NCBI RefSeq assembly: GCF_900100395.1
Contig: NZ_FNFB01000002.1
Coordinates: 62,001 to 126,000 of the forward strand
Reading direction: 5' to 3'
DNA: 64,000 bases
Origin: Nonomuraea maritima
GTDB taxonomy: Bacteria > Actinomycetota > Actinomycetes > Streptosporangiales > Streptosporangiaceae
In this document: positions 1-9,152 of the stretch, one piece after another
How positions within the stretch are numbered: the first letter of the stretch is position 1
Layout: each line of letters opens with the position of its first letter
Made by a program: the position numbers and the translations under genes
The notes under the pieces: model-generated
Told to the model about the DNA's origin: nothing
Database searches by the model: none
What the model saw: the letters and a program-made list of their open reading frames with translations, nothing else

Positions 1-67
1 GCGGCTGCCGGGCGGGGATCGGTTGGCGGGTGGGAGGTGGGTGCGGAGCCGATACCCTGGGATGACG

Positions 68-1879
68 ATGAATCTGGTCAATCTTGAGTCGGTCTCCCAC
101 GCCTACGGGCCCAAGCCGCTCCTCGCCGACGTCTCCCTCGGTGTGGAGGCGGGTGAGCGTATCGGTGTGGTCGGGCGCAACGGTGGTGGCAAGACGACGC
201 TGCTGTCGGTCCTGGCCGCTGAGGTACGTCCCGACAGCGGGCGGGTCACTCACACGCGGGGCCTGCGCATCGGGTTCCTGTCCCAGCGCGACACCCTCGA
301 TCCAGGCGCTCCCGTGCGTGAGATCGTCCTCGGTGGCAGGGCCGAGCACGAGTGGGCCGGTGATCAGGGGGTGCGCGAGATCCTGGCCAACCTGATCGGC
401 GATCTCGATCTCGACGCCAAGGCGGGCGACCTGTCCGGCGGCGAGCGCCGGCGTACGGCGCTGGCGAAGCTGCTGATCGACGACCACGACCTGATCATGC
501 TGGACGAGCCCACCAACCACCTCGACATCGAGGCGATCGCGTGGCTCGCCGCACACCTGGCCGGGCGCAAGAGCGCGCTCGTCGTCGTGACGCACGACCG
601 GTGGTTCCTGGACGCCGTCTCCACCCGTACGTGGGAGGTCGTCGACGGCAGGGTCGAGCGGTACGAAGGCGGATACGCCGCGTACGTCCTGGCGAAGGCC
701 GAGCGGGCGCGCATCGCCCAGGCCGCCGAGGAACGCCGCCAGAACCTCATGCGTAAAGAGATCGCGTGGCTGCGGCGTGGCCCGCCCGCGCGTACGTCCA
801 AGCCGAAGTTCCGCATCGAGGCCGCTCAGGCCTTGATCGCGAACGAGCCCCCGGCCCGTGAGACCGTCGAGCTGATGCGCTTCGCCGCGGCCCGGCTCGG
901 CAAGACCGTCTACGACCTCGACGACGTCACCATGCACGCGGGTGGTCCCGGCGCGGGGCCGCTGGTGCTCGACGACGTCACGTGGCAGTTCGGTCCGGGC
1001 GACCGGGTCGGCCTGGTGGGCGTGAACGGGTCCGGCAAGTCGTCGGTGCTGCGGCTGCTGGCGGGCACGGTCCAGCCCGACTCCGGACGCGTGGTGCAGG
1101 GCAGGACCGTGCGCCTCGCTCACCTGTCGCAGGAGCTGGACGAGCTCGACCCGACCCGGCGGGTGCTGGAGTCGGTCGAGGAGATCCGCAAGTACCTCCA
1201 GCTCGGCAAGCGGGAGTGGACGGCGTCGCAGCTGCTCGAACGTCTCGGCTTCCGGGGCGACGCGCAGTGGAAGGTCATCGGCGACCTGTCGGGTGGCGAG
1301 CGGCGGCGGCTGCAGCTGCTGCGGCTGTTGATGGACGACCCCAACGTCCTGCTCCTCGACGAGCCCACCAACGACCTCGACATCGAGACGCTCAACGAGC
1401 TCGAAGACCTGCTGGACGGCTGGCCAGGAACGCTGGTGCTGGTCAGTCACGACCGCTACTTCCTGGAGCGGGTGACCGACCGTTGCGTGGCGCTGCTCGG
1501 CGACGGCGAGCTGTCGCTGCTGCCCGGCGGGGTCGACGAATACCTCGAACGTCGTGCGGCCGGTACGGCGGTGACCGCTCGGGTCGCGTCGCAGTCCGCG
1601 TCCGCGCAGTCCGGGGCCGCTGAGACGGCCTCGGCCGCGCCCGCGGCCGTGGGGCTGTCGGCCAAGGAGGAGCGCGAGCTGCGCAAGGAGCTCAACCGTC
1701 TCGAACGCCAGCTCGACAAGCTGGGCCAGCAGGAGTCCAAGCTCCACGCCGCCATGGCGGAGGCCGCCGGCGACTACGCCGAGCTCGGCACGCTCGATGC
1801 CCGGCTGCGCGAGGTCCTGACGCAGAAGGACACCGTCGAGTCCGAGTGGCTGGAGGTCGCCGACCGCCTCGGCGAGTAA
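68..1879 (+). CDS. ABC-F family ATPase (Uup-like)
   Basis: This is a soluble protein of about 603 residues with two ABC ATPase domains in tandem and no membrane segment, as expected of the ABC-F family, whose members act on ribosomes rather than in transport. Domain 1 has the Walker A GRNGGGKTT, signature LSGGERRR and Walker B LIMLDEPTNHLD; domain 2 has GVNGSGKSS, a second LSGGERRR and LLLDEPTNDLD. The last 80 or so residues are a charged coiled coil resembling the C-terminal domain of Uup. Starts at TTG 23 and ATG 62 are in frame, but ATG 68 is preferred because it fits the family N-terminus and lies nine bases after a TACCCT box (53-58) with no Shine-Dalgarno sequence. A housekeeping Uup/EttA-like role is more likely than antibiotic resistance, but this is not settled by sequence. 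Confidence 0.9.
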   Translation: MNLVNLESVSHAYGPKPLLADVSLGVEAGERIGVVGRNGGGKTTLLSVLAAEVRPDSGRVTHTRGLRIGFLSQRDTLDPGAPVREIVLGGRAEHEWAGDQGVREILANLIGDLDLDAKAGDLSGGERRRTALAKLLIDDHDLIMLDEPTNHLDIEAIAWLAAHLAGRKSALVVVTHDRWFLDAVSTRTWEVVDGRVERYEGGYAAYVLAKAERARIAQAAEERRQNLMRKEIAWLRRGPPARTSKPKFRIEAAQALIANEPPARETVELMRFAAARLGKTVYDLDDVTMHAGGPGAGPLVLDDVTWQFGPGDRVGLVGVNGSGKSSVLRLLAGTVQPDSGRVVQGRTVRLAHLSQELDELDPTRRVLESVEEIRKYLQLGKREWTASQLLERLGFRGDAQWKVIGDLSGGERRRLQLLRLLMDDPNVLLLDEPTNDLDIETLNELEDLLDGWPGTLVLVSHDRYFLERVTDRCVALLGDGELSLLPGGVDEYLERRAAGTAVTARVASQSASAQSGAAETASAAPAAVGLSAKEERELRKELNRLERQLDKLGQQESKLHAAMAEAAGDYAELGTLDARLREVLTQKDTVESEWLEVADRLGE

Positions 1880-1880
1880 C

Positions 1881-1900
1881 GGCCTCCTCCGGCCGAGGCC
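1881..1900. terminator. Short hairpin between convergent genes
   Basis: GGCCTC (1881-1886) pairs with GAGGCC (1895-1900) around an eight-base loop directly after the ABC-F stop codon. There is no T tract. It lies between the convergent ABC-F and marR genes and could stop transcription from either side. Confidence 0.35.
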
Positions 1901-1969
1901 AACCTCAACGGCCTTCCGCCAGGGGTTTGGGCGTGATGGGGTTGGCTTCGGCGCGTTCGTGCTGGTGGG

Positions 1970-2476
1970 TCAGTCGAAGGTGTCGAAGGGGGCCAGGAGG
2001 GTGCGCAGGAGGGCGGCCAACGTCTGTTGGTCGTGGGGGGTGAGGCTGGACATGAGGTCCTGTTCCCAGCGCAGCAGGCCGGTGAAGGCCGAGTCGACCC
2101 GGACCAGGCCCGCATCCGTGAGCGACACCAGGACCCCGCGCCGGTCATCCGGGTCGGGACGGCGGCGTACCAACCCGGCCTGAACCAGGCGGTCGATGCG
2201 GTTGGTCATGGTGCCGGAGGTCACCAGCGTGGCGCGCAGCAGCGCCCCCGGACTCAGCTCGTACGGCCGGCCGGCTCGCCGCAACGCCGTGAGGACGTCG
2301 AACTCCCACGGCTCAAGACCGTGCTCGGCGAACGACGCCCGCCGTGCCCGGTCAAGATGCTTGGCCAGCCGTGACACTCGGGAGAGCACGTGGAGCGGCT
2401 CGACGTCGAGGTCGGGGCGCTCTGCCTGCCAGGCCGCGACGAGACGGTCTACCTCGTCCTTTGCATCCTCCGTCAT
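1970..2476 (-). CDS. tamR: MarR-family regulator, TamR-like
   Basis: A MarR-type winged-helix repressor of 168 residues. The core includes the DNA-recognition helix region VTSGTMTNRIDRLVQAGLV and the wing motif RRPDPDDRRGVLVSLTDAG. It is transcribed away from a trans-aconitate methyltransferase gene, the same arrangement as tamR-tam in Streptomyces, where TamR responds to aconitate and citrate and controls its own intergenic region. The ATG at 2476 is preferred over an in-frame upstream start because the latter would place coding sequence through the operator region. A TAGACT box (2485-2490 on the minus strand) ends eight bases before this ATG, suggesting a leaderless message. The TamR name is inferred from synteny and family. 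Confidence 0.85.
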   Translation of the reverse strand: MTEDAKDEVDRLVAAWQAERPDLDVEPLHVLSRVSRLAKHLDRARRASFAEHGLEPWEFDVLTALRRAGRPYELSPGALLRATLVTSGTMTNRIDRLVQAGLVRRRPDPDDRRGVLVSLTDAGLVRVDSAFTGLLRWEQDLMSSLTPHDQQTLAALLRTLLAPFDTFD

Positions 2477-2493
2477 GACACCAGAGTCTACTG

Positions 2494-2542
2494 TCTTGAC
2501 ATCGAGATACATATCTCGATACCAATTATCTTCATGTCAAGA
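2494..2542. promoter_or_regulatory. tamR-tam divergent operator/promoter
   Basis: The 57-bp gap holds nested inverted repeats. TCTTGACAT (2494-2502) and ATGTCAAGA (2534-2542) are exact reverse complements, and between them lies the near-perfect palindrome ATCGAGATACATATCTCGAT (2501-2520). The right outer arm covers the tam start codon. TTGACA at 2496-2501 is a consensus -35 for tam, with a weak -10 (TACCAAT, 2520-2526). Binding here would block both promoters at once, as is known for MarR autoregulators. The repeats are seen directly; the bound protein is inferred. Confidence 0.7.
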
Positions 2543-3304
2543 GATATTTGGGACCCTCGGACGTACGCCACCTATGCCGACGAGCGGGCGCGTCCGTTCA
2601 TGGACCTGGTCTCCAGGGTGGGGGCAATCGAACCAGAGTACGTCGTGGACGCGGGCTGCGGTTCCGGCGAGCTCACCGCCGCGCTGTCCCGTCGCTGGCC
2701 GAAGGCGACCATCGAAGGTTTCGACGCGTCGCCCGCCATGATCGGCAAGGCGCGGGCCCTTGACACGCAGGTCAGCTTCAGCGTCGCCGATGTGACGACC
2801 TGGCGTCCTGACCGGCCGATGGACGTGGTGGTCTCCAACGCGGTGCTGCAGTGGGTGCCCGAGCACCGCGACGTGCTGGAGCACTGGATGGAGGGGCTCG
2901 CCCCGGGCGGCTGGCTGGCCTTCCAGGTGCCGGGCAACTTCCAGGCCCCCAGCCACGTGGCGATCCGCGAGCTGTGCGCGTCGCGTACGTGGTCCGACAA
3001 GCTGAGCGGCGTCGTAAGGACGGACCCCGTCGGCGACCCGATGGAGTACGCCGACCTGCTCGCCCCGGGCAGTTCGCACGTGGACGTCTGGGAGACGACG
3101 TACATGCACGTGTTGCAGGGGGACGACCCCGTGCTCAGGTGGGTGTCCGGCACCGCGCTGCGCCCGATCTTCGACCGGCTGCAGCCGGACGAGCGGCGGC
3201 GCTTCGAGTCCGACCTGCGCGAGCTGCTCGCCGAGGCGTACCCGTCGCGGAGTTACGGGACGCCCTTCCCGTTCCGGCGGATCTTCGTGGTGGTGCAGAA
3301 ATGA
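2534..3304 (+). CDS. tam: Trans-aconitate 2-methyltransferase
   Basis: A class I SAM-dependent methyltransferase of 256 residues. The N-terminus WDPRTYATYADERARPF, motif I VVDAGCGSGEL, the VVVSNAVLQWVPEH segment and the late VSGTALRPI motif are characteristic of Tam, which methylates trans-aconitate, an aconitase inhibitor formed from cis-aconitate. ATG 2534 begins the family N-terminus; the reading frame continues upstream but would run through marR. There is no Shine-Dalgarno sequence, and the start lies inside the operator's right arm, so a leaderless or near-leaderless message is likely. Its stop overlaps the start of the next gene (ATGA). The divergent MarR gene supports the assignment. 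Confidence 0.88.
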   Translation: MSRDIWDPRTYATYADERARPFMDLVSRVGAIEPEYVVDAGCGSGELTAALSRRWPKATIEGFDASPAMIGKARALDTQVSFSVADVTTWRPDRPMDVVVSNAVLQWVPEHRDVLEHWMEGLAPGGWLAFQVPGNFQAPSHVAIRELCASRTWSDKLSGVVRTDPVGDPMEYADLLAPGSSHVDVWETTYMHVLQGDDPVLRWVSGTALRPIFDRLQPDERRRFESDLRELLAEAYPSRSYGTPFPFRRIFVVVQK

Positions 3305-3651
3305 CGGTCATGGCGCTGCACCACGTCCAGCTCGCCGCGCCGGCGGGCAGCGAGCCGCTGTTGCGGGAGTTCTACTCGGGCGTCCTCGGGCTGAGCGAGG
3401 TGCCCAAACCGCCCGAACTGGCCGCGCGTGGCGGGGTGTGGTTCAGGAACGACAGCGTGGAGATCCACATCGGCATAGAGGACGAGTTCCGGCCGGCCAG
3501 AAAGGCGCATCCGGCCTTCCTGGTGACCGATCTCGACGCGTACGCCGCGCGCATTCCCGGCTCCGTGATCGACGGAAAGTTTCCTGGATATCGCCGGATT
3601 TACGTGTCCGACCCGGTGGGCAACAGAATCGAACTCATCCAAGCCGCGTGA
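3301..3651 (+). CDS. Glyoxalase/VOC superfamily protein
   Basis: A small protein of 116 residues with a single vicinal-oxygen-chelate fold. HHVQLAAP near the N-terminus and NRIELIQ at the C-terminus give the usual His and Glu metal-ligand positions. It begins in a 4-bp ATGA overlap with the tam stop, so the two are translationally coupled and under the same operator. Single-domain VOC proteins normally dimerise to form the active site. The substrate cannot be read from sequence; a role in aconitate or related dicarboxylate detoxification is only suggested by the coupling. Confidence 0.8.
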   Translation: MTVMALHHVQLAAPAGSEPLLREFYSGVLGLSEVPKPPELAARGGVWFRNDSVEIHIGIEDEFRPARKAHPAFLVTDLDAYAARIPGSVIDGKFPGYRRIYVSDPVGNRIELIQAA

Positions 3652-3704
3652 CGTTTACCGCAAAGTGGCATTATGGTCATAAAACGGACACTTGCGAGGG
3701 TGTA

Positions 3705-5183
3705 GTGGGAATCGAGATCGAGGAGAAGTTCGACGTTCCTCCGGACTACACGATCCCGGATCTGAGCCGGCTGGCCACCGTCGAAGGACCGAAGAGCTAT
3801 GAGCTCGTCGCGCTCTACTACGACACCGCCGACCTGCGACTGGCCGCCCGCGGTATCACGCTGAGGCGCAGGAGGGGCGGCACCGACCCTGGCTGGCATG
3901 TGAAGCTGCCCATGGGCAAGGACGCCCGCCAGGAGATCACCCACCCCCTCACCCGCAGTACCAAGGTGGTGCCCCAGGAACTCGCCGACCTGGTACGCGC
4001 CTACACCCGCGGCGCCGAGCTGCGCGTGGTCGCCGATCTCACCACCCGCAGGAGCGTCACCGTCCTGCGCGACGGCGACGACCGCCTGGTCGAGATCGCC
4101 GACGACCGCGTCAAGGGCACCAAGTACGGCGATGACACCGTGATCGTCCGATGGCGGGAGGTCGAGGCAGAACTCCTCGAGGGCGGCACCCGTGAGCTGC
4201 TGGCCAAGGTCGGCAAGCGGCTGAGGAAGGCGGGTGCCACCCCGTCCCCGGCCGCGAGCAAGCTCGCCAGGCTGCTCGAACCGGCTCCGCCGCCCGTGGC
4301 CGCCACCGTGCCGGGATCGGCCGGAGAGGTCGTCATCGCCTACCTGGCAGGCCAGGTGCAGGCCTTGCTCTCGCAGGACCCCCGCGTCCGCCGCGCCGAG
4401 GAGGACGCGGTGCACCAGATGCGCGTCGCCTCGCGGCGGCTGCGCGGCACGCTCAAGGCGTTCAGGTCGGTGGTGACGAACACCGACCACGTCCAGGACG
4501 AGCTGCGCTGGATCGCCACGGTGCTCGGCGAGGCCCGCGACCTCGAGGTGATCAGGGCCAGGTTCGCCGGTGAGCTGCGGGACCTCCCGCCCGAGCTGGT
4601 CGTCGGCCCCGTGCGGAACCGGCTCGGCCACGACCTGCTCGAACGCGAGCGGCAGGCGTACGGACGGATCAACGAGGCGCTCAGCGGCGAGCGGTACTAC
4701 CGCCTGCTCGACGCGCTCGACGCGCTCGTCGCCACCCCGCAGCTGGGCAAGGCGGCTCGCGAACCGGCCCGCGACAAGCTCCGCGACGTCGCCGAGGCCA
4801 ACTGGCGCCGGGTCACCAAAAAGTACGACATCGCCATGGCCGTCGACGACCTCCGGCACCGCGAGATCGCCATGCACGACGTGCGCAAGGCGGCCAAACG
4901 CGCCCGCTACACGGCGGAGGCGCTCCGGCCCATCCTCGGCGGCCGGATGAAGCGGCTCGCCAAGCTGGCCGAGCGCGTCCAGGAGATCCTCGGCGCCCAC
5001 CAGGACGGGGTGGTCGCCCAGGAGACCCTGCTCAAGGAGGCGGAGCCGGCCCGCCGGGCGGGCGAGGACACCTTCACCTACGGCCTGCTCGTGGGCATCG
5101 AGCGCAACGCCGCCGACCGGGCGTACGCCGAGTTCCCGCGGGTGTGGAAGAAGACCATGAAAGCGGCGCGGAAGGTCTTCTGA
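3705..5183 (+). CDS. CYTH-CHAD domain protein
   Basis: A protein of 492 residues with an N-terminal CYTH (triphosphate tunnel) domain, marked by the ExExK signature in EIEEKF near residue 4, and a C-terminal helical CHAD domain from about residue 205. The CHAD part carries the conserved basic histidine helices HQMRVASRRLR and HDVRKAAKRAR, which bind polyphosphate in characterised CHAD proteins. GTG 3705 is chosen because GAGGG lies just upstream and the ExExK motif follows at once. It ends 1 bp from the convergent NUDIX gene, next to polyphosphate kinase, which supports a role in polyphosphate or triphosphate metabolism. The exact reaction is unknown. Confidence 0.85.
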   Translation: MGIEIEEKFDVPPDYTIPDLSRLATVEGPKSYELVALYYDTADLRLAARGITLRRRRGGTDPGWHVKLPMGKDARQEITHPLTRSTKVVPQELADLVRAYTRGAELRVVADLTTRRSVTVLRDGDDRLVEIADDRVKGTKYGDDTVIVRWREVEAELLEGGTRELLAKVGKRLRKAGATPSPAASKLARLLEPAPPPVAATVPGSAGEVVIAYLAGQVQALLSQDPRVRRAEEDAVHQMRVASRRLRGTLKAFRSVVTNTDHVQDELRWIATVLGEARDLEVIRARFAGELRDLPPELVVGPVRNRLGHDLLERERQAYGRINEALSGERYYRLLDALDALVATPQLGKAAREPARDKLRDVAEANWRRVTKKYDIAMAVDDLRHREIAMHDVRKAAKRARYTAEALRPILGGRMKRLAKLAERVQEILGAHQDGVVAQETLLKEAEPARRAGEDTFTYGLLVGIERNAADRAYAEFPRVWKKTMKAARKVF

Positions 5184-5184
5184 G

Positions 5185-6030
5185 TCAGGTCGTGTAGCGC
5201 TCTGAGCTCACCACGAAGCGTCCTCTGCGCTGCAGGACGGCGAAGGCGCCCTTGCGCAGCTGCCCCTGCTGGCCGCTGAGCGCCTCGATGAGCGCGGGCA
5301 GCACCTTGCCGTGGCTGCACACCGCCGCCGGGACCATGATGTCGCCGACCAGGGCCGGAGTCTTCTGCGCGTCCTGCTCCTCCTCGCTGAGCAGCGCCTC
5401 GGTCGCGATGCCGAGCCCGGCCGCCGCCGCGTACGGCTCCAGCGTCTGGACGCACCGCGCGCTGGGCGAGCTCAGGAGCAGTTCCGGCCGGTACGCGGGC
5501 AGCGCGGTGGCCAGGACGGCCGCCTGGGCGGCGCCCTCGGCGTCGATCGGCCGCAGTGCGTCGTCGCCCTGCCACTCGGCGCGCGACCCGGCTGTGGCGT
5601 GCCGGACGAGGACGAGGGGCACGGTGTCCAGCGGCGCGGCCCACAGCGCGCGCAGCAGGCCGACGTCCCACTCGTACGTCAGCAGGTGCCGGGCCTCGCG
5701 CGCGGGCAGCCAGCGCACCTCGTCCACCTCGTCGCCGGGCTCGAACCCGTCGTCGGCGAGCACCCGCGCCGTCCAGTAGTCGACGCGCTTGAGCCGCCCG
5801 CCGAAGGGATAGTGGACGGGCGGCAGGACCCGGCCGAGCCGGACGGTCAGGCCGGTCTCCTCGTGCACCTCGCGCAGCGCGGCCGCGATGACGTGCTCAC
5901 CCGACTTGAGCTTGCCCTTGGGGAACGTCCAGTCGTCGTAGCGGGGACGGTGGACGACGGCCACCTCGGGGTTGCTCTCGTCGCCCCGCCAGACCACGGC
6001 TCCGGCGGCGCGCAGCCGGTCAGTCGTCAA
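5185..6030 (-). CDS. mutT1: NUDIX hydrolase-histidine phosphatase fusion (MutT1-like)
   Basis: A 281-residue fusion. The N-terminal NUDIX domain has the full Nudix box running from GKLKSGE to REVHEETGL. The C-terminal half is a histidine-phosphatase domain with the catalytic LVRHATAG motif. This architecture is that of mycobacterial MutT1, which degrades 8-oxo-dGTP and diadenosine polyphosphates. The start is TTG 6030, supported by GGAGG on the minus strand four bases upstream; it overlaps the end of ppk by 11 bp, so the two genes are probably one unit. Placement beside ppk fits clearance of phosphorylated nucleotides, but substrate preference is inferred from the family. Confidence 0.85.
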   Translation of the reverse strand: MTTDRLRAAGAVVWRGDESNPEVAVVHRPRYDDWTFPKGKLKSGEHVIAAALREVHEETGLTVRLGRVLPPVHYPFGGRLKRVDYWTARVLADDGFEPGDEVDEVRWLPAREARHLLTYEWDVGLLRALWAAPLDTVPLVLVRHATAGSRAEWQGDDALRPIDAEGAAQAAVLATALPAYRPELLLSSPSARCVQTLEPYAAAAGLGIATEALLSEEEQDAQKTPALVGDIMVPAAVCSHGKVLPALIEALSGQQGQLRKGAFAVLQRRGRFVVSSERYTT

Positions 6031-8080
6031 CTGTCCTCCAGCGGCGGGCGCTGATGAGGCGGCTCTGGAGGTCCTCGCCCGGGTGGTGGGTCCAGGAGCC
6101 GTCGGAGTTGAGCCACCAGGTGTTCGTGGACTCGGCCATGACGAGGTCCATCAGGTCGACGAGGTACGTCTTGTGCTGCTGCGAGGTGACCTTGACCAGC
6201 GACTCGACGCGGCGGTCCAGGTTGCGGCGCATCAGGTCGGCGCTGCCGATCCAGATCTCGGGCCTGCGTCCGAGGCCGAACTCGTACACGCGGGAGTGCT
6301 CCAGGAAGCGCCCCAGGACGGAACGTACGCGGATGTTCTCCGACAGGTCGGGGATTCCTGGACGCAGGGTGCAGACGCCGCGTACCCACAGGTCGACCGG
6401 GACGCCCGCCCGCGAGGCCCGGTAGAGGGCGTCGATGACGGGCTCGTCCACCAGGGAGTTCGTCTTGATCCTGATCCGGGCCGGGCGGCCGGCCTCGTGG
6501 TGGGCGATCTCCCGCTCGATCCTGGCGAGCAGCCCGCTGCGCATGGAGTGCGGCGCCACGAGCAGCCGCCGGTAGGCGGAGTGCTGGGAGTAACCGGTCA
6601 GGTGGATGAACAGGTCGGTCACGTCCTCGCCGACCAGCGGGTCGGAGGTGAGCAGGCCGAAGTCCTCGTACTGGCGGGCGGTCTTGGGGTTGTAGTTGCC
6701 GGTGCCGATGTGGCAGTAGCGGCGCAGCTCGCCGGAGGGTTCCTGGCGGACGACGAGGGCGAGCTTGCAGTGGGTCTTCAGGCCCACCACGCCGTAGACG
6801 ACGTGACAGCCGGCCCGCTCCAGCTTGCGTGCCCACGAGATGTTGGCGTGCTCGTCGAAACGGGCCTTGATCTCGACGACCACGACGACCTGCTTGCCCG
6901 CCTCTGCCGCGTCGATGAGGGCGTTGACGATGGGGGAGTCGCCGCTGGTGCGGTAGAGGGTCTGCTTGATCGCGAGGACCCTGGGATCGGCGGCGGCGTC
7001 CTCGATGAAGCGCTGCACGCTGGTGCTGAAGGAGTCGTACGGGTGGTGCAGCAGCACGTCGCGCTCCCGCAGCACCGAGAAGATGTCGTCCTCGGCGTTG
7101 ATCACCTCAGCGGGTACGAAAGGCCGGTAACTCAGCTCCCCCCGGTCGAGGTCGGCGATGGCGTGCAGGCCGGTGAGGTCGAGCGGGCCGGGCAGCCGGT
7201 AGATCTCGTGCGGCGCCAGCTCCAGCTCCTCCACCAGCGGGGCCAGCACCTCGGGCGTGATGGTGTCCTCGACCTCCAGGCGCACGGGCGGGCCGAACCG
7301 CCGCTTGAGCAGCTCCTTCTCCAGGGCCTGCATGAGGTTCTCGGTGACGTCCTCGTCGACGTCGAGGTCCTCGTTCCGCGTGACGCGGAAGACGTGGTGC
7401 TGGACGATCTCCATGCCCTTGAACAGCTGTCCGAGGTGCGCCGCGATGACGTCCTCCATCGGGACGAACCGGTTCTGCGACGCCGCCACGAACCTGGGCA
7501 GCTGGGACGGCACCTTGACCCGGGCGAACACCGTGTGGTCGGTCGCCGGGTTACGGACGAGCACCGCGAGGTTCAGGCTCAGCCCGGAGATGTACGGGAA
7601 GGGGTGGGCGGGGTCGACGGCCAGCGGCGTGAGCACCGGTCTGATCCGTTCCCTGAAGAGTTTGCGCAGCTCGGTGCGCTCCTCGCGGCCGAGGTCCTCC
7701 CAGCGGACGACTTCGATGCCCTCGTCCCTGAGCTGCGGGCGGATCTTGTCGTGGAAGACGGCGGCGTGCCGTCGGGCCAGGTCGTCGGCCACGGTCGCGA
7801 TCCTGACCAGCTCTTCGCTGGGCTTCAGTCCACTCTTGGTGCGCAGCAGCAGGCCGGTCGCCATGCGGCGCTTGAGCCCGGCCACCCGGACGCGGAAGAA
7901 CTCGTCGAGGTTGCTGGCGAAGATGGCGAGGAACCGTACACGCTCCAGCAGCGGGACCGACGCGTCCTCGGCGAGTTCGAGCACCCGCTGGTTGAACTGC
8001 AGCCAGCTTTCCTCACGGTTGAGGAACCGCTCCTGTGGAAGTGGAAGATCGCCGGCTTGCTGGAACGGTTCTGCGGACAT
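6020..8080 (-). CDS. ppk: Polyphosphate kinase 1
   Basis: A full-length PPK1 of 686 residues that reversibly polymerises the ATP gamma-phosphate into polyphosphate. The N-terminal helical domain includes [13 protein letters not shown]. The two phospholipase-D-like catalytic domains include [14 protein letters not shown], the [13 protein letters not shown] segment with the autophosphorylated histidine near residue 436, and [13 protein letters not shown]. The ATG at 8080 has no close Shine-Dalgarno sequence. A PHO-box-like direct repeat lies 22-40 bp upstream (8103-8120). It is followed by the overlapping mutT1-like gene. A CHAD protein nearby and an exopolyphosphatase gene 34 kb away complete a polyphosphate theme. 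Confidence 0.97.
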   Translation of the reverse strand: MSAEPFQQAGDLPLPQERFLNREESWLQFNQRVLELAEDASVPLLERVRFLAIFASNLDEFFRVRVAGLKRRMATGLLLRTKSGLKPSEELVRIATVADDLARRHAAVFHDKIRPQLRDEGIEVVRWEDLGREERTELRKLFRERIRPVLTPLAVDPAHPFPYISGLSLNLAVLVRNPATDHTVFARVKVPSQLPRFVAASQNRFVPMEDVIAAHLGQLFKGMEIVQHHVFRVTRNEDLDVDEDVTENLMQALEKELLKRRFGPPVRLEVEDTITPEVLAPLVEELELAPHEIYRLPGPLDLTGLHAIADLDRGELSYRPFVPAEVINAEDDIFSVLRERDVLLHHPYDSFSTSVQRFIEDAAADPRVLAIKQTLYRTSGDSPIVNALIDAAEAGKQVVVVVEIKARFDEHANISWARKLERAGCHVVYGVVGLKTHCKLALVVRQEPSGELRRYCHIGTGNYNPKTARQYEDFGLLTSDPLVGEDVTDLFIHLTGYSQHSAYRRLLVAPHSMRSGLLARIEREIAHHEAGRPARIRIKTNSLVDEPVIDALYRASRAGVPVDLWVRGVCTLRPGIPDLSENIRVRSVLGRFLEHSRVYEFGLGRRPEIWIGSADLMRRNLDRRVESLVKVTSQQHKTYLVDLMDLVMAESTNTWWLNSDGSWTHHPGEDLQSRLISARRWRTVDD

Positions 8081-8102
8081 ATTTCGTATATTGCCCCTTT
8101 TA

Positions 8103-8120
8103 CTTGAACAGAACGTTAAC
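8103..8120 (-). promoter_or_regulatory. Candidate PhoP box upstream of ppk
   Basis: Read on the minus strand, GTTAACG (8120-8114), four spacer bases and GTTCAAG (8109-8103) form two degenerate GTTCACC-like units exactly 11 nt apart. This is the PHO-box arrangement bound by PhoP in actinomycetes. ppk is a known PhoP target in Streptomyces. Both units deviate from consensus, so this is a candidate only. Confidence 0.5.
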
Positions 8121-8200
8121 GTGATCGCAAACGGCTGCCCCCGTACCGGGTCAGCCCTGTCAAAGTCATGGCCGAACCGGGGATATCACGTCGTTCGAGG

Positions 8201-9103
8201 TCAGTCGGGCTGGTCGCTGTGTTCCAGGCGGGCCGCGCGTTCGGCCAGGCGGGCCTCGCGCTGGCGGATCTTCTCCTCGCGCTCGCGGGCCTTCTCCGCC
8301 TCCTTCAGCAGCCGCTCGCGCTCTTTCAATTCGCGTACGCGCGCCTTCTCGGCCTCCTTGAGCTCGCGCTGGCGGGCCTTCTCGGCCTCCCTCAGCTCCT
8401 TCTCGCGGGCCTTCTCGAACTCGCGCAGCTTCTCGGCCGCCGCGCGGCTCTTGGCCGCGGGCGCCAGGGCGCGGGTCGCGGCGGTGATCGACGGGGTGGG
8501 GTTGAGCCCGGTCAGGCCGTTCCAGGCCAGGTTCACCAGGTGGGCGGCGACCTCCTCGCGGCCCGGTTTGCGCACGTCGAGCCACCATTGCCCGGTCAGT
8601 GCGACCATGCCGACGAGCATCTGGGCGTACATCGGCGCCAGCTTGGGGTCGTAGCCGCGGGCGACGAACTCGTCGGCCAGCACGTCCTCGACCTGGCTGG
8701 CGATCTCGCTGATCAGGCTCGCGAACGTGCCGGTGCCCGAGGCCACGTGCGAGTCGCGGACGAGGATGCGGAAGCCCTCGCTGCACTCCTCGATGTACTG
8801 GAGCAGGGCGAGGGCGGCCCGCTCCAGCTTGATGAGCGAGTGCGCGGCGGCGAGGGCCTCGGTGATCATGCCGAGCAGCTTCTGCATCTCGCGGTCGACG
8901 ACGACGGCGTAGATGCCCTCCTTGCCGCCGAAGTGCTCGTACACCACGGGCTTCGACACCTGGGCGGTAGCCGCGATCTCCTCGACAGAGGTCCCGTCGA
9001 ACCCCTTCTCCGCGAAGAGTGTGCGGCTGATGCGGACCAGCTGCTCTCTTCGCTCGCTACCGGACATGCGCCTGCGAGAACGGGATTCGGTCACGGTTCC
9101 CAT
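8201..9103 (-). CDS. TetR-family regulator with C-terminal coiled-coil tail
   Basis: A protein of about 300 residues. The N-terminal TetR DNA-binding domain is clear (SERREQLVRISRTLFAEKGF, then VEEIAATAQVSKPVVYEHF), followed by a ligand/dimer domain. From about residue 208 the protein continues as a highly charged tail of roughly 90 residues built on EAEKARxREL-type repeats, predicted to be a continuous alpha-helix or coiled coil, which most TetR proteins lack. Two adjacent ATGs (9106, 9103) are possible. It starts 46 bp after the desaturase stop on the same strand, so it is probably the operon partner and regulator of the desaturase. Confidence 0.85.
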   Translation of the reverse strand: MGTVTESRSRRRMSGSERREQLVRISRTLFAEKGFDGTSVEEIAATAQVSKPVVYEHFGGKEGIYAVVVDREMQKLLGMITEALAAAHSLIKLERAALALLQYIEECSEGFRILVRDSHVASGTGTFASLISEIASQVEDVLADEFVARGYDPKLAPMYAQMLVGMVALTGQWWLDVRKPGREEVAAHLVNLAWNGLTGLNPTPSITAATRALAPAAKSRAAAEKLREFEKAREKELREAEKARQRELKEAEKARVRELKERERLLKEAEKAREREEKIRQREARLAERAARLEHSDQPD

Positions 9104-9152
9104 CATGACGGCCCCGCTTGCGGAGCCGTTCACCGGCCGATCTAGGTCGAGG

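Noticed and set aside
5972..8107. Very long open frame antisense to ppk and mutT1-like genes
   Set aside because: It is a product of extreme GC bias: its protein is rich in Val/Asp/Gln/His/Arg without family resemblance, while the minus strand encodes clear PPK1.
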